From Erythroxylum novogranatense (taxonomy: Eukaryota > Streptophyta > Magnoliopsida > Malpighiales > Erythroxylaceae), in assembly GCA_029891385.1 (NCBI GenBank), contig CM057226.1, positions 90,714,977-90,778,976 on the forward strand: a DNA stretch of 64,000 nucleotides, read 5' to 3'. Under the pieces are notes generated by a model. That model was not told the origin of the DNA. It was given only the letters and a program-made list of their open reading frames with translations, and searched no databases. This document shows, piece by piece, positions 23,101 through 36,923 of the stretch (its first letter is position 1; every line of letters begins with the position of its first letter). The translations under genes were made by a program, and so were the position numbers.

Positions 23101-25009
23101 CCCTTCCATTTATCTAAAAACATAAATGAAAACATATGTCAAAATTAAATTAATAAATTCATATTAAAAATACAATTATTGTATACAATATCATTATATA
23201 ACTATAAAAATTCAATATTCAATTATAAACGTATCTAGATTCTTGATAAACTATATCGTACTTTTTAATGGTAACACATATTGAAAAATGACTTTTCTTT
23301 ATAATAAAACACAAATGAAAAATGATTTAAATGCTTGCAATTTCACATTATGTTGAGTAACTAGTATTTCTCTTAAATTCCATACTATTTTCTACCATGT
23401 ATTTAACTATTAATAAGATAAGACGATGAATGTGTATTTGTTACTTACAAGACATGATTAATATTTGTAATATTATTTCCTAATGAAAACAATAAATAAT
23501 ATAAAATGCAAACATTTAATTTTCTTAACTTAATTACATATATTAAATGATTTAGTTATATATTAAATCTTATATTTAAATGATTAATCATATATTAAAT
23601 ACCTTGTATATACAAACAATAATTGGTAAATTGTATGTTTCATATAAATTAATTAACAATTTAATAAATTAATGTTGATCTCTTTTTTATGATTATTAAT
23701 ATAACAAATGATATGACATGTTCATTAACGATACGCAATTCACAATGCTTAAATGTTCTTCATCATAATCCATACACAATATTATTTTGATCCCATTTCT
23801 TCATGAATTCATGATGCCTAAATTTTAGTGAACTATATATAACTCACACAACTAATTCCAACTTCCAAGCTCAAGTTGCCCAATGCATATTTTATAAACC
23901 ATTTACAATACGCATAAGACACAATCAAAACACAATGCAATAGCAATCTAGAGTAAAAAAAACCACCTAAAATATAAAAAAAAAGTTGCAACCAAGTTAA
24001 TGAGTAATATCGGTCCGATTGGGTCAAGTCATAGGTTGGGTCAGGTTGGTTCAACCTAATGCAAATGAATTTGGATTCTAGATTTTACACAGTGGATTAG
24101 CTAACTAGAGTTAATGGATGCACAAGTGGTGCATAGAGAGCAGCACCCAATAAGCAACAATAGTGGAGAGTTGTGACAACGAGCAGTAGAGGAATTAACA
24201 GGTGTGTTGTGGAGAGAATAGATGATTTGGTTTTAGTTTTAGTTTTTTTAATTGGGTCTTTAACTTTTAAAATTTTCAATTTGGTTCTTTTTTTTTGGAA
24301 TCTTAAGTACCAATCGATATAAACTGATACCACCCGATTTTTGTAACCTATATAGTACCAACATTTTGAGTATCATTCTCCGATAGGTATGGAACGATAC
24401 TCATAACGTTGGATGAAAAGAGTAAAGGAACTAATTTAATTAATTAATCAATCAAAGGATACCGAAAATGAACAAAACAAAGCACATAAGCAACTTAAGA
24501 GAGCTTTAAAGAAATTTAAGTGAATAACTATAACAAGAAGGAATGAACATAAAAAAAACTAAGTAAATCATTATAATTCTTTTGATAATGTTATCATAAA
24601 ATTTTAATAAATTTTGGGTTTAATCATTACATTATCATTTGCACTTTGATCATATTACATATATATTGTTATAGTAAGAGAAAATTTTGGAAAGGTTTTT
24701 AAGATAGCCGATTTATATCAAAATACTTTTAGAGAACTTTTAAAATAGTTTTAGATCAAAATTTTGTTAGCATAATGCATTTGATGTTTGAAAAAACTTG
24801 AAAAGCTTTGGAAAAGTTGTTTTAAGATATTTGTCCTCCAATATGGTGATTTAAGCGACCAATGTTAAGGTTTGGGATAGATTGGTCAACCAATATAGTA
24901 GTGTAGTCAATTATTATCTTTTGATAATGTGTACTATAACTTTATAAGTCTATAATATTCCAACATTGTTTACCAATACTTTTGTTACTGGTTATTATAA
25001 TGGCTATAT
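23101..25009. other. AT-rich region, probable decayed transposon ends
   Basis: No convincing gene. Short minus-strand frames at 24054-23833 and 24333-24097 have no recognisable domain. The part from about 24580 to 25009 contains LTR-like wording (a TTGGTCAACCAATATAG element at about 24889) and may be an inverted fragment of the SIRE-like LTR family that follows. The hAT element's left terminus should lie in here but could not be placed. Confidence 0.4.
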
Positions 25010-26151
25010 TTTATTTCTATTATTAATACTTAATATCACCAAAAGGAGGGACAAATTAGGTGTTTATAAAACTTAATGAAATTTTCTAACTAATCAATTT
25101 ACTTTAACAACAATCAATATATATAAGGATAAAGAATTTGTTTAACATAAATCAATCAAAAATTGAATAATAATTTAAAGAGAAAATGAATAGAAAATGC
25201 AAACCATTTTGCAAAGATTTAGAAAATAACCTTTGGCTCATCCACTCTCAAAGCTCTTCTTAATTGCACTATAATTCTTCTTCTAAAGTGAATAATAAAT
25301 TTTATATAATCTTTTATCAATGATGAGGAACCCTTTTACTATCTTTCTTCACAATAAAGAAGAACTTTAATACCACTTTAAATCTATCAAGTACAATAAT
25401 ATAGTACTATAACTAAAGATTACAATTTAAAATATCTTATTTTATTACTTTGATAACTTCAAAGAGGCTCACTAATATAAATATGAGAAAAGATAGAAAT
25501 ATGTGTAAAGACACTCAAATGCTTCTTTATACAAGAACCAATGAGAAAACATATAGTTAAAGAATTTTAGAATCCTTATTAATTATTGGAGCCAAAATCT
25601 AGTCATTGTAATGGTTAGTTGCAGAACATTTGTCAAACAATTTAGCATATTAATCGATTATTGTGCATTGAATGTATATATTCAATATGTTTGAAAAGTT
25701 GGTTGACCACTCAAGCATATAGGTTGACCAATGTATCATTTAGAGGGATATTCATTAAACACACACCTATAATGATTTACCAATTTATCAAGAAATAACC
25801 ATGTTATAAGTTTAACCTACCTTGGTAGACCAATGTGCATTCAATGCAAAAAATTTATTAGCCATTATATATTAGTCAACCCATTAACTATATTAGACGA
25901 CTAAAATATTCTTTGTAGCGACATTGGTTGACCACCTCAATATAATTAAAATTTAAAAATATATAATGTATTTCACGTGCCTTGATCTTCTTTTGTTCTT
26001 GAACTGATCTTCACTTTAACAAATGCAAATTTCAACTCATCTTTATAAGCTTTATAAATTTTCTTATTGAGTTTACAACTACATCTTTTTCTTATATTAC
26101 TTCTTATCAATAATTATGTTTTGTTATCATTAAAAATTTGTTTAAAACTAT
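25010..26151 (-). mobile_element. SIRE-like Copia LTR 1 (directly adjacent to LTR 2)
   Basis: Shares, in order, the same blocks as 26152-27374, 30413-31707 and 35249-36693: a start like GGTGTTTATAAAACTTAAT, the CTCTTCTTA...ACTATAATTCTTC block, AGGAACCCTTTT, and variants of TTGGTCGACCAAT. It ends TCATTAAAAATTTG...ATTAG immediately before LTR 2. No internal region lies between them. Confidence 0.65.
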
Positions 26152-27374
26152 TAGTTCCTAGTGGCACCCAAAACAGGATGAATTGGTCGTTTACAAAATT
26201 CTACAACTTTTCTAACCAATATACTCAATTAACAATATTAAATATAAATGAGTATGAGCAAATTGCTTAATATAAATTAATCAAACAATTGAACAATAAT
26301 TTAAAGAGGATATGAGGAGAGAATGCAAACCGATTTATAATGGTTCAAAAAATAACCCTTACCTATATTCACTCCCAAGACTCTTCTTAGAATTCCACTA
26401 TAATTATTCTTTCTTGATAATGGGAAACCCTTTTTATAATCTTCTTCCAAGCTGGAGAGGAAACTAAAAAATATCTCACTTATTTACTTGATAACTCCAA
26501 AATTACTTTCACACAAATATGACACAATGGTACTCAAATGATTGAAAAACTCTTTGAAATATGTGTATACAACATCCAAAACCTTCTTGATACCAAAACC
26601 AATGAGAAAACACCTATTTCTAGTGTTTTCGGACTTAAAATAGTCATTAGAGCGAAGAACTAGCCCTTATAATGGGTATATTTGACGTACTGGTAAACCA
26701 TTATACATTTATGGCACGAGATTTACTAACCGATGGACACTAGTAAACCAGTAACATATACTAGTTGATCAGTATGATAGATTGGTTAATTAGTGCATTA
26801 ACCAATAACCTATACTGGTAGACCAATATGACAGACTAGTTAACTAGTGCATTTACCAATGTTATATCAAACTCTCAATAAATTTAACAATTTTAACCTA
26901 TATTGGTCGACCACTAACTCATATAGGTCAACCAATCAACCCAAAAACTAATTTTTTGAAATCCAATTATGATTAGAACACTTCCCAAAATATTCCCTAA
27001 AGATTATTTCAATGATTAAAAGGCTCTTATATTAAAATTAAAAGCTTTAATGCCTCTTGATGAATGTAAAGACTCATGTAATAAAGTAAGATGAAATAAT
27101 TATGCATGGTGAGCCTTTTAGTTCATCAAATTAAAAAATTGAGATCATAAATAATAAAAAAACCTTGACGAGCCTTAATCTTTTTTATTCTTTTTTAATC
27201 TTAATTTTATCGATTGTAAACTTCAATTTCTCTTTGTCAATTTCATACCTTATCTTCTCGAGCTTATGACTTCATTTTGTTTTAGTATTGATTTTCATAA
27301 AATAATAAAGACATTAGTAGTAATTATATTTTTTATCATTAAAAAATAAATGGGAACCTCCTTTGTTTGTATCA
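26152..27374 (-). mobile_element. SIRE-like Copia LTR 2 (3' LTR of internal segment 1)
   Basis: Homologous to LTR 3 and LTR 4 along its full length, including the CCTCTTGATGAATGTAAAG block at about 27053. Its minus-strand start (TTGATACAAACAAAGGAGG) follows a purine-containing AGGAGAT tract, so it acts as the 3' LTR of the 27375-30412 segment. Confidence 0.75.
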
Positions 27375-30300
27375 ATCTCCTAATTTTTATTATGAAAAAC
27401 ACTTGTGATATTATAGCATAATAATAATAAAGTTAAGCACATAGAAAATATCAAGAAAATGATTAACTCTCCATATTCAAAGTCAAAGAAATGTAATTTA
27501 TGCAAGCATATTATATAAAGTGCAAAAAATACAAAAGTGACAAAACAATCACCACCTTTAAATTCTATCACTCCTCTTAAATGTTATCACTTCCTATAAA
27601 TCTAATATCTCTGAAATTTCTCTCCCCTTTTGGAATCATAAAAAATAAAAGCAATCAAAAAATCAATAAACTAACTAGAAAGCAAAAAAGGGTAAATTTT
27701 AAAAATAATGGTCGACCACACTAAGATATTGGTTAACCAATTAATTAGAAAGTTTAAGAAATCATCTCTAAAACTCTAGTTAAAACATCAAAACTTTAAC
27801 AAAATACTATTAAAGCATATATCAACAAACTAAATATCAATTAAAGAATTTAATCATATAAAGGTCTTAAAAATTCCTATCAACCAAAACTAATTTTCCT
27901 CTAATTGAACAAGATTTATCCTTATTTAAAAGTTAATAGAAATAATAATCCAATTGATGTAAATTCTAACTTCATTACCTTATTTTGCATGTAGGTTCTA
28001 ATTCTAAGTGCTAGGGTTCATACTTTAAAACACCTTATTTGTAATTCAAATCTAAATAATCATCACAAAGGATTTATACTCAAATTGACACATAAATGTA
28101 ACTAATCACATATTTATAAATTATAAACTAATAATTACATCATGTTGAACATTAGTTATGAGAGATTTGAATGAGCAGTTTTCTTAAATTCTTAGTCCAT
28201 TATTGCATCTCATCCTTCTCACCTTTCTCACTTGGTTAACAATTTAAGAAGTCTTAATGGTTACTTTTAAAAGTTAAGTTCCTTATATCATACAATAACA
28301 TCGTCAAAATTTTATTAAAGGTAAGAAGGTTATATTCATCAAGATAAAATGTATAAACTCCTTAATAATACTACACTCTCTACTATATACCATAACCTTA
28401 TAAATCAAGGTAATCAATGTGCTTTAAGAAACGAAAAAAGCTTGGTTCTTTTATTGTTTGGTCCCTTCTTCATTTCAACCCACACTTTTGAACGCTTGTT
28501 TAACACTCTTTGTATGATAAAACAAAATCCATCAATATATCCAAACTTACCACAAAATAATGCACCATGTTATTTAAATGATGATGATATATATACGCAT
28601 TTCTATGTGTGTATGTATAATTAGGAAGCTTCCATTAGACATTAAAGTTGTTGAATGTTCTCTTAGGGTTTGCATGTTATCATAGAAGTTATGCCTAACT
28701 TTATGTCTAACTTGTGAGCCATATATAAAAGCATGATGTTTGCTCTTTGTTTTAACCCTAATAAATGTGTCATATGCATGTGTATGTTTGTATGTGGATG
28801 GTCAATGCTCATTTTTCATTCAAAGAAATGGTTCTTTACTATGTAAATTTTTTCCTTTAATAAAAATAGTTTAATGTTGGAAAAACTTTCAAATTTATAT
28901 CCAATTCCATGCTTATTATTGGAATTATTTTGAGCTCCTAACATGTTTACAAGTTTCTCACTTCCCTTTATAAATTTAGATAAGGAATCCTTGAAAGCGT
29001 CAATTTTCCTTTTCAATGTCTTATTCTCGTAGCTTAATAGATCTAAGTCATAATTGTCATCAATAATCATATTTTTTTTGATGTTTTAATGCTATGAAAT
29101 TCACTTTTCATCTTTTCATTCTCACTCATGCATGCATCTAACTCTTTTTGAACATCCTTGAGTTTAGAAGATAATATCTTCCTAGTATTACTCGTGATTT
29201 CTAAACTTTCTACTAATTCATCATATGCCACATCATGATCATTATCATTAAAAGAATTAGGGTTATATTTTACCTTATTATTGTCTGTAGCGGTAAAGAA
29301 TATATGAGCTATTTCTTCTTCTGAATGCTTACTTTTCGATTCACTTGTAACATCCCAAGTTGATGCTTTAAGTGCTTTCTTCTTGTCCTTCTTGTCCTTC
29401 TTATAATTTCTATCATACTTCTTATTATCTTTGAGTTAAGGACGGTGTGACTCTATATGGTCGAGTCTTCTATATTCAAAACAAATAATGTTAGAGGATT
29501 ATACTTTAAATCAATTTTATCTTCCTTGAAGTCCCTTCTTTCTAAAAACTTCTTTAAGAAGTTATCAAGGTAATGTTTTCTTCTTCACTTCCACTAGTTG
29601 ATCTCTCTTCCTGTTCATTTGAATCTTCCTTTGAGGCTTTAAACGCTAAATTCTTTTTCTTTGGAAGTGATATTTATTCTTGTGTCTCTTGGATCCTCAT
29701 TTTGTATGTGAGGAGAGATCCACTAAGTTCCTCCAATGGTAATGTTGTTAGATCCTTCGATTCCTCTATGATTGTCACTTTAGCTCCTAAATCTTCAAAA
29801 GTGAATAAAACAACTTTCTTACCATTTTAACATTAGTATAGGTCTTTTTAAGACCTTTGAGAGCATCAATAATATCAATAAATCTAGTATAAATGCTTTA
29901 GGTGCTTTCATCAGGTTTCATTTGGAACAATTCATATTGGTACATTAGCATACTAACTTTACTTTTCTTCTCTTGATTTTTTCCTTCACGAGTGATTTCT
30001 AAAGTATGCCAAATTTTGTGAGCAATTTCATATATAGAGACTTTATTCAATTTATTTCTTCTTTAATGTACATAAAGAATATGTATAGCCTTACTATTCA
30101 AAAAACTAATCTCTTATCTTAAGGTTCTTATTCGTCCTTTAATTTAGGTAATCTTTTGTTAACTACAATTTTAGTAGGAAAAAAGGGACCGTTAGAAAAT
30201 ATTTTCCATAAATCTATACTTCTAACCATTAAGAAGAATCTCATCCTAGTTTTCCATTAAAGGTAGTCACTACCATAAAAGAAAGGTGGTCTACTAATGC

Positions 30301-30412
30301 TTTATCCCTCTTGGCTAAATGATGATGATGCTGGCCTTAAATATTCTATCGTGATCTTTGCTATAGCATTTTGTTAGAAATGCTAACCTAATAGACTTAC
30401 TATGATACCATT
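27375..30412 (-). pseudogene. SIRE-like Copia internal segment 1: gag only
   Basis: From the primer-binding site (minus strand AATGGTATCATAG, about 30400-30412) leftward: decayed gag; a Lys-rich KYDRNYKKDKKDKKK stretch (about 29410-29370); AYDELVE...NTRKILSSKLKDVQKEL; ENEKMK; then an open part (29070-28816) with ENKTLKRKIDAFKDSLSKF and KLVNMLG. A first zinc knuckle near 29470 has lost Cys/His residues (CFEY...DHIESH), and a second knuckle-like FCGKFGYIDGFCF is near 28540. I found no integrase, reverse transcriptase or RNase H in these 3 kb, so the element is non-autonomous or deleted. Frameshifts and stops are frequent. Confidence 0.7.
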
Positions 30413-31707
30413 TGCTAGTCCCTAATGACAATAAAAAGGGGAGTGAATGAGGTGTTTACAAAATTTAATAATTTTTAACTAATATAATTAATTGACAACA
30501 ATCAATATAAAAGAATATAAGAAAATTAATTAATATAAATCAATTAAACAATTAAAATTTTTAAAAAGGATAGGGAGAAGAGAATGCAAACTGATATATA
30601 GCAGTTCAACAAATAACCCTTGTCTACATCTACTCTTAAGACTCTTCTTGGAATTTTACTATAATTCTTCTTTTAAGGCGAAGAATAACCTTTGTATAAC
30701 CTTTCTCGGTAAAGAGGAACCCTTTTTATAATCTTCTTCCAAGGTGAAGATAACCTCAATACTAATTGGATCACTTCCAAGTACAATATTCAACGTCCCA
30801 ACATAGCATTAAAACTAAAAAATATCTCACTTATTCACTTGATAACTCTGAAATGACTCGCTCATACAAATATGCACAATAATGCTCAAATAATTGAAAA
30901 ACTCTTTGAAATGTGTGTATACAACACCTAAAACCAATGAAAGAAAACACTTATTTATAGTGTGTTAAGACCTAAAATAGTCATTATAGCTAATAATTAG
31001 TCATTACAATGATTACATTTGATACGTTGGCCAACTGGTATGCATTTATATTATTAGATTAACTAGTCGTTGGACACTCGTCGATTAGTAAGCTATAATG
31101 GTTGACTAATATGACAAATTGGTTAACTAGTGCCTCAACTGGTTGACATTCTATTATAGCAAATTCTCAATACTTCAAATTTAAAAACTTTATCCTATAT
31201 TGATCAACCACTAGCCTATATAGGTTAACCAATTAACTTGAAAACATGGTTTTAACAACCTTAAATGCTCAAAACCAATTTTTTCTAATCTAAATATGAT
31301 TAGAACACTTCCCAAATGTTCCCTAAGATTATTTAAAAGATCAAGAGGACTTTATATTAAAATTAAAAACTTCAGTGTCTCTTGATGAATGTAAAGACCT
31401 ATACAATGAAGTGAGATGAAACGATTTTGCATAGTGAGCCTTTTAGATAATCAAATTAATAAATTAGGCTTACAAATAATAATATAAAATGTGAAATGAC
31501 CTTAATGAGTCTTGATTTTCTTTTTTTTTCTTGTTTTGATCTTAATTTTATTGGTTACAACTTCTCTTTATCAACTTTATACCCTATCTTCTTGAGTTTA
31601 TTGCTTTATTTTGTTCTAATATTTTTTCATCAAAATAATAAGTACATTAGTAGTGATTATATTTTGTTATCATCAAAATATCAATTGAAACCTCCCTTAG
31701 TTCAACA
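30413..31707 (-). mobile_element. SIRE-like Copia LTR 3, shared between internal segments 1 and 2
   Basis: On the plus strand it starts TGCTAGTCCC at 30413 beside the primer-binding site of segment 1 and ends GTTCAACA at 31707 beside the polypurine tract of segment 2 (minus strand AAAAAGGAGAGAT then TGTTGAAC). About 1.3 kb. It therefore serves as 5' LTR for one internal segment and 3' LTR for the other. Confidence 0.8.
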
Positions 31708-34700
31708 ATCTCTCCTTTTTAATAATGACATAATATTTATGATATTAGAGAGTAATAATAAATTAAACACATAACAACTATCCATATCAAGATAATGATT
31801 AACTCTACCTTAATTCATATGCAAAGAATAATTTGATATTAAGAAAAAGAGATTTAAATAGTTATCCATAAATATAAATAAAAGATATTTACTTAATTAT
31901 AAAATAACATATTAGAATATGAGGAGTATAAAATAGCTCCCCAAAGGTTATCACTCCTCCTAAATCTAATGTCACCAATCTTTCTCCTCTTTTGTAATCA
32001 CTAAAATAAATCAATTATTCAAAAGGTAAAATATAAAGTGTCATGTAACAAAGTGTTCAAAATGTCAAATTTGAACAAAATCAAATATATATCAATATAA
32101 TTAAAATGGAAATAACCCTGACACCCTTTCCAGTTTAACTAAGGAGGAACAAATTTGAAAATATAACTCTAAATTATGACAAATCTTGAGAATCCCATAA
32201 ATTTTAAACATAAGAATAACAAAGTTTCAATTTTATGCAATGTAACAAGATTCTTATAAAATGGGGAATGATGTTGTTCAAAGAAAATATTGAGTTGCCT
32301 GGGTTTTTAAAAGATAAAAACAATCAAGATAAAATAATTTTTTTAAAAAGGAGGAGAATAGCTTAAAAAGTGAAGATTGATATACCATATAGCTCAACTA
32401 ATTGACCAGTGTTTGTATATGGTCCTAGTAGCCAAACAAGCTACAAACGTACTAAAATGGAAAATTTTCTTAGTTAACGAGATGTTAGTCAACCATTCAA
32501 AGACATTGATTGACTAACATATATAAATGATTGACCAAAGGAGCAATCAAACTCCTTACAAACTTACTAAAAAGATATAAAAAAAATACATAATTTTTAA
32601 GACCATTATAACCTAAGGACTAGCAAATCAATCCAAAAACTCAAATTAAAATATTAAAACTTAATAATTCATAGAATTGTCAATCAAGAACAATCATAAA
32701 TTTTAAAAGAGACCTTAATCATACAAAATCATACCAAATTTTTCCTAATATCATCATTTATTAGTCTAATAAAACTATTGCCCTATTAAACTAGTGTATC
32801 AACAAATTTTAATTGAATATCCCTATTTGCACATGATCTCTAAATATAAATGGTGATGTCCATACTATACTTTTAAAAAATTATTTAATCCTTTATTTAT
32901 AGTGCAAAAAATTCATAATAAGGATTTATACTCAATTGATAAAGGAAAGCAAAATGTGACAAATTTCTAAAACATGAACTAATGCTTATCCCTTGTTGAG
33001 CATTATAGATGATGATTCTTTTTAAATTTCCAATCTATTAAAAGCTTCCCATCCATCATATCTTCCTCATTTGATCCAATAGTTTGCTCTTAGTAGGTGT
33101 TTTTTATGATCATTCCTATTTTCTTCTAATACCTATATCACTGTCTTTAAAAAGTTTTCTTGGATATAAAAGATTAGATTCATCAACGTAAAAAACATAA
33201 AATCTTCAGAAAATAATGATGAATTCAATAACTACTCTCTCTACTATGTTTTATTTGTTCTTCTTTTTCTAAAAGCCTATAAAATAAGCTACTCAATGTA
33301 TTTTAGGCACTTAAATGAGATTGAGCCCTTGATTGTTAATCTTATTCTTCTTTTCACCCACATTTTCAAAGGTTTTCTTAACATTCTTTTTTCGAGAAAA
33401 ATAAAAGTATCAACATTTCCATTCTTACCATAGAAATGACAGACCATACTATAAAGTAACGAGATGAATAAATGCATTGATTATTCTTCTATGCTTGTAT
33501 ATAAAATGAGGAATTTTCGTTTGGACATTAAAGGTGTTAAAAGTTCGTCTAGGTAGTGAAATGTCCTACCATGATTATATGTATAATACTTACTATGGAT
33601 GAAGGCTTGATATGTGCTTCTTTGAGACCAAGAGGGTGGTAAGTGTGTTTGTATATTATCATAGAAGTTATGCTTATTCTTCCTTTAAGGGTATTAAACT
33701 CTATGCCTAGATTGTGAGCCATATTTGAAAACATAATATTTGCTCTTACAATGAGTCCTAGTGGATGTGACATGTGCATGCATATGCTTAGATGTAGATA
33801 CCTCGTACTTATTTATCACATTATGCAATGGTTCTTCACTATACAAATGCATTCCTTTAACAAATATAATCTTAATATGGGGTGCACTCTCTTAAGTATT
33901 CCCAATCTCATACCTATTATTGGAATTCTTTTAAACTCTTAACATACTTTCTAATTTTTTGCTCCCTTTAGTGAAATTGGATGATAAATCCTTGAGAATA
34001 CTAATCTCCTTTCCAATGTCTTATTTTTGTATTTTATATCTCTAATGTGTGATTGTCATCAATGATCACATTTTTAGATGCTTTAATGCTATGTGATTCA
34101 ATTTTCAATTTTTTCATTCTTATTTATACATGCATCTAACTATTTTTTAATTTCCTGGAGTTTAGAAGATAATTTTTTTCCTTTTCATTCTCATAATTCT
34201 AAACTTTTGACTAGTTCATCATATGTTAAATTAATATCACTATCACATAAATTAGAATTAGATGTTTCCTCATCATTGTCCTTACCCATAAAGCGTAAGC
34301 GAGTTATCTCTCCTTCTAATTGCTTAGTTTTAGATCTGCTTATGTCATCCCAAGTTAGGGCTTTTGTGCTTTTCTTCTTGTTTTTATCCTTTTTATCCTT
34401 CTTATTGTTTCTTTTATACTTGTCATCATCTTTCAGTAGAGGATATTGTAACATCATGTGTTTGAATTTTCTACATCAAGTAGATAATAATGGAAGATTT
34501 ATGTTTTAATTCAATCTTAATTTCCTAAAACCTTTTTTTTAGAGAAATTTTTTTAAAACATTTTGAATTTATTAGTAAGATATTCATAATCACTTTCACT
34601 TATAGATATCTCTTCTTCTTCTTCTTCACTTTATTCATCCCTTGGTGTTTTGAAAGCTAAATCCTTTTTCTTCACAAGTATTATTTCTTGCGTCCCTTAA

Positions 34701-35248
34701 AGTCTCATGTCATATGTAAGGAGATATCTAATAAGCACTTCCAATAGTAATGTTGTTAGATCCTTGGCTTCTTATGTAACTATCACTTTAGCTTCTTATG
34801 TATTCAGAAGTGACCTAAATTTTACCATTTCAATATTAGTATAAGTTTTTTTTCCCTAAAACCTTTAATAGCATTAATAATATTAATAAGGCTAGTATAT
34901 ATAGATATGCTTTCACCATGCTTCATTTAAAACAATTCATATTTATGTGTTAACATGCTAACTTTGTTCTTATTTAATTGATTTATTATCTCATGTGTAA
35001 CTTCTAGATTGTGCCAAATTTCACAAGTCATTTACATATAGAGACCTATTGAAGTTATTCCCATAGCTCTAAACTTTTAGTCATTAAGAAAAATCTCGTC
35101 TTAGTTTTTTTAATAGAGGTAATAATTGTCATCAAAGAAAGGTGTTCTATCATATTTTATCCCTCTTGATTTGATGACGATGTGTCTAAATATGGCATTA
35201 TGAACTTTGCTTAAAATGTTAACCTAATAGACCTACTATAATACCACT
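31708..35248 (-). pseudogene. SIRE-like Copia internal segment 2: gag only
   Basis: Same layout as internal segment 1. A primer-binding site variant (GTGGTATTATAG on the minus strand, about 35237-35248); decayed gag; an open part 34457-34191 with YKRNNKKDKKDKNKKKSTKA and LTYDELVKSLEL; ENKTLK-like text toward 34000; and a knuckle-like CHFYGKNGNVDTF (about 33450-33410). No pol domains are seen in 3.5 kb. Stops and frameshifts are frequent. Confidence 0.65.
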
Positions 35249-36693
35249 TATCAGTCCCTAATGTCATATAACATGTGTGTGTGTGTGTGTCTATAAGGAG
35301 AAAGAAATTTTTGACGTAAATTAATCAATCAATTTAAGAATAATGTAAAGAAGATAGGGAAGAGAAAAATAAATTTATTTGTAGTATCTCGCAGACAAAC
35401 CATACTTACATCTACTTCTAAGACTCTTGTTAGAATTTTTCCCTTTGTATAATCTTTTCTTAAAATAAAGGAACCCTTTTGACATCTTCATTCACTGTGA
35501 AGAGAAAAATCAATTCCACTTCGAATGCCACTAAATACATTAATATAATACTCCAAACAAAGTTTACAACTCAAAATACTTCACTTTATCACTTTGATAA
35601 CTATAAAGAGGACCACTTACATAAATATAAGATAATAACGCTCAAATGCTCAATAAATACTTGGAAATTTATATAAAAGATACCCAAATACATTTTTAAA
35701 TAAACAATGAAAATGCGTATTTCTAGGATTTTGGGACCCTTAATAGCCATTGGAACTAAAAGTTAGTTGTTATAATGGCTAGTTGTAGAGTATTAGTCGA
35801 TTAGTGTGCATTGAATGCACAAATTCACTAGTCGTTGAGATATTAGTCAATATTTAAGCATATTAGTTAACCAATATGTCCATTTTGGGGATATTAGTCC
35901 TACATAAGTTGACTAATGTGTCAAAAGATAACCATGTTATAAGTTTAACATACATGGGTCGACCACTACGTCGTATTGGTCGACTAATATGCATACAATG
36001 CACAAAATTTACTAGTTGTTATATATTAGTCAACCAATCAACCATATTGGTTAATCAATTTATCCTTTGGAGGGGCATTGGTCGACCAATGTGTATGGCT
36101 AGCGGGTTCGGTAGACTGAACACCTATTACTATGTTGATCGACCAATGTGTCAACAAACTCACTTGTTGCATATTTAACTTATATTGATTGACTATTAAC
36201 CTATATTGGTTTACCCAATTCCCATAAAATATGATTTTAATAACTTTGTTTAAACTTGATTTATTTAATAAAATTATAATTAAAACATTTTTCAAAATAT
36301 CCCTCAAAAAGTATTTGAAAGATAAAGAGGTTTTTCTTTTAAAACCAAAAGCTTCAATGCCTCTTGATGAATAAAAAGCCTTATATAATAAAGTGATATG
36401 AAATGCTTATATATGGTAAGCCTTTAGGATTATCAAAGTGATTAAATAAGAATACAATCAACATTACAAAATATAGAAGGACTTTGATATTCCTTGATCA
36501 TCTCTTGTTCTTGACTTGATATTCACTTACGATTGCAAAATTTAACTTCTCCTTATCAATTTTATGAAATATCTTCTTAAGTTTATCGATACATCTTGTT
36601 CTTGTATTATTTCTTATCAAAGTAATAAGCTTATTAGTAATACTTATGATTTTTATCATCAAAATATCTATTAAAACATCTCTTGATTCAACA
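35249..36693 (-). mobile_element. SIRE-like Copia LTR 4 (5' LTR of internal segment 2)
   Basis: Homologous to LTRs 1-3, about 1.45 kb, running from TATCAGTCCC next to the primer-binding site to GATTCAACA. The first two bases are TA where LTR 3 has TG. It holds the clearest copies of the palindrome family, for example CATTGGTCGACCAATG at 36076-36091, and a (TG)n run at 35274-35290. Confidence 0.75.
35274..35290. repeat. (TG)n microsatellite
   Basis: An uninterrupted TG/GT run of 17 nt inside SIRE-like LTR 4, absent from the other three LTR copies. Confidence 0.95.
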
Positions 36694-36923
36694 ATTTATT
36701 ATTACTATTTTTATCATTCGAGTATAAATAGATAGCATATGAGTTATAAAAAGGACCTTATGCATACTAAAGAGTTATTCAGAGTCTTGAGAAACTAGAA
36801 TGTGCATTGTATAATCATATTCAACATTAGCTCACTATTGTGAGTAAGAAAGAAAACTTCTGAGTTGTTAGATGATTGTGCTAGCATAATAATAGGAGAA
36901 TTTGTTTTAGTTACACAAGGTGA

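Noticed and set aside
16780..24420. Possible hAT terminal inverted repeats (ACGATAC-type motifs near 16810 and 24390)
   Set aside because: Only short AT-rich matches, no 8-bp target duplication found, so the element ends were not called.
24580..25009. Inverted SIRE-like LTR copy
   Set aside because: Only a TTGGTCAACCAAT element and a few words match; too diverged to call without alignment.
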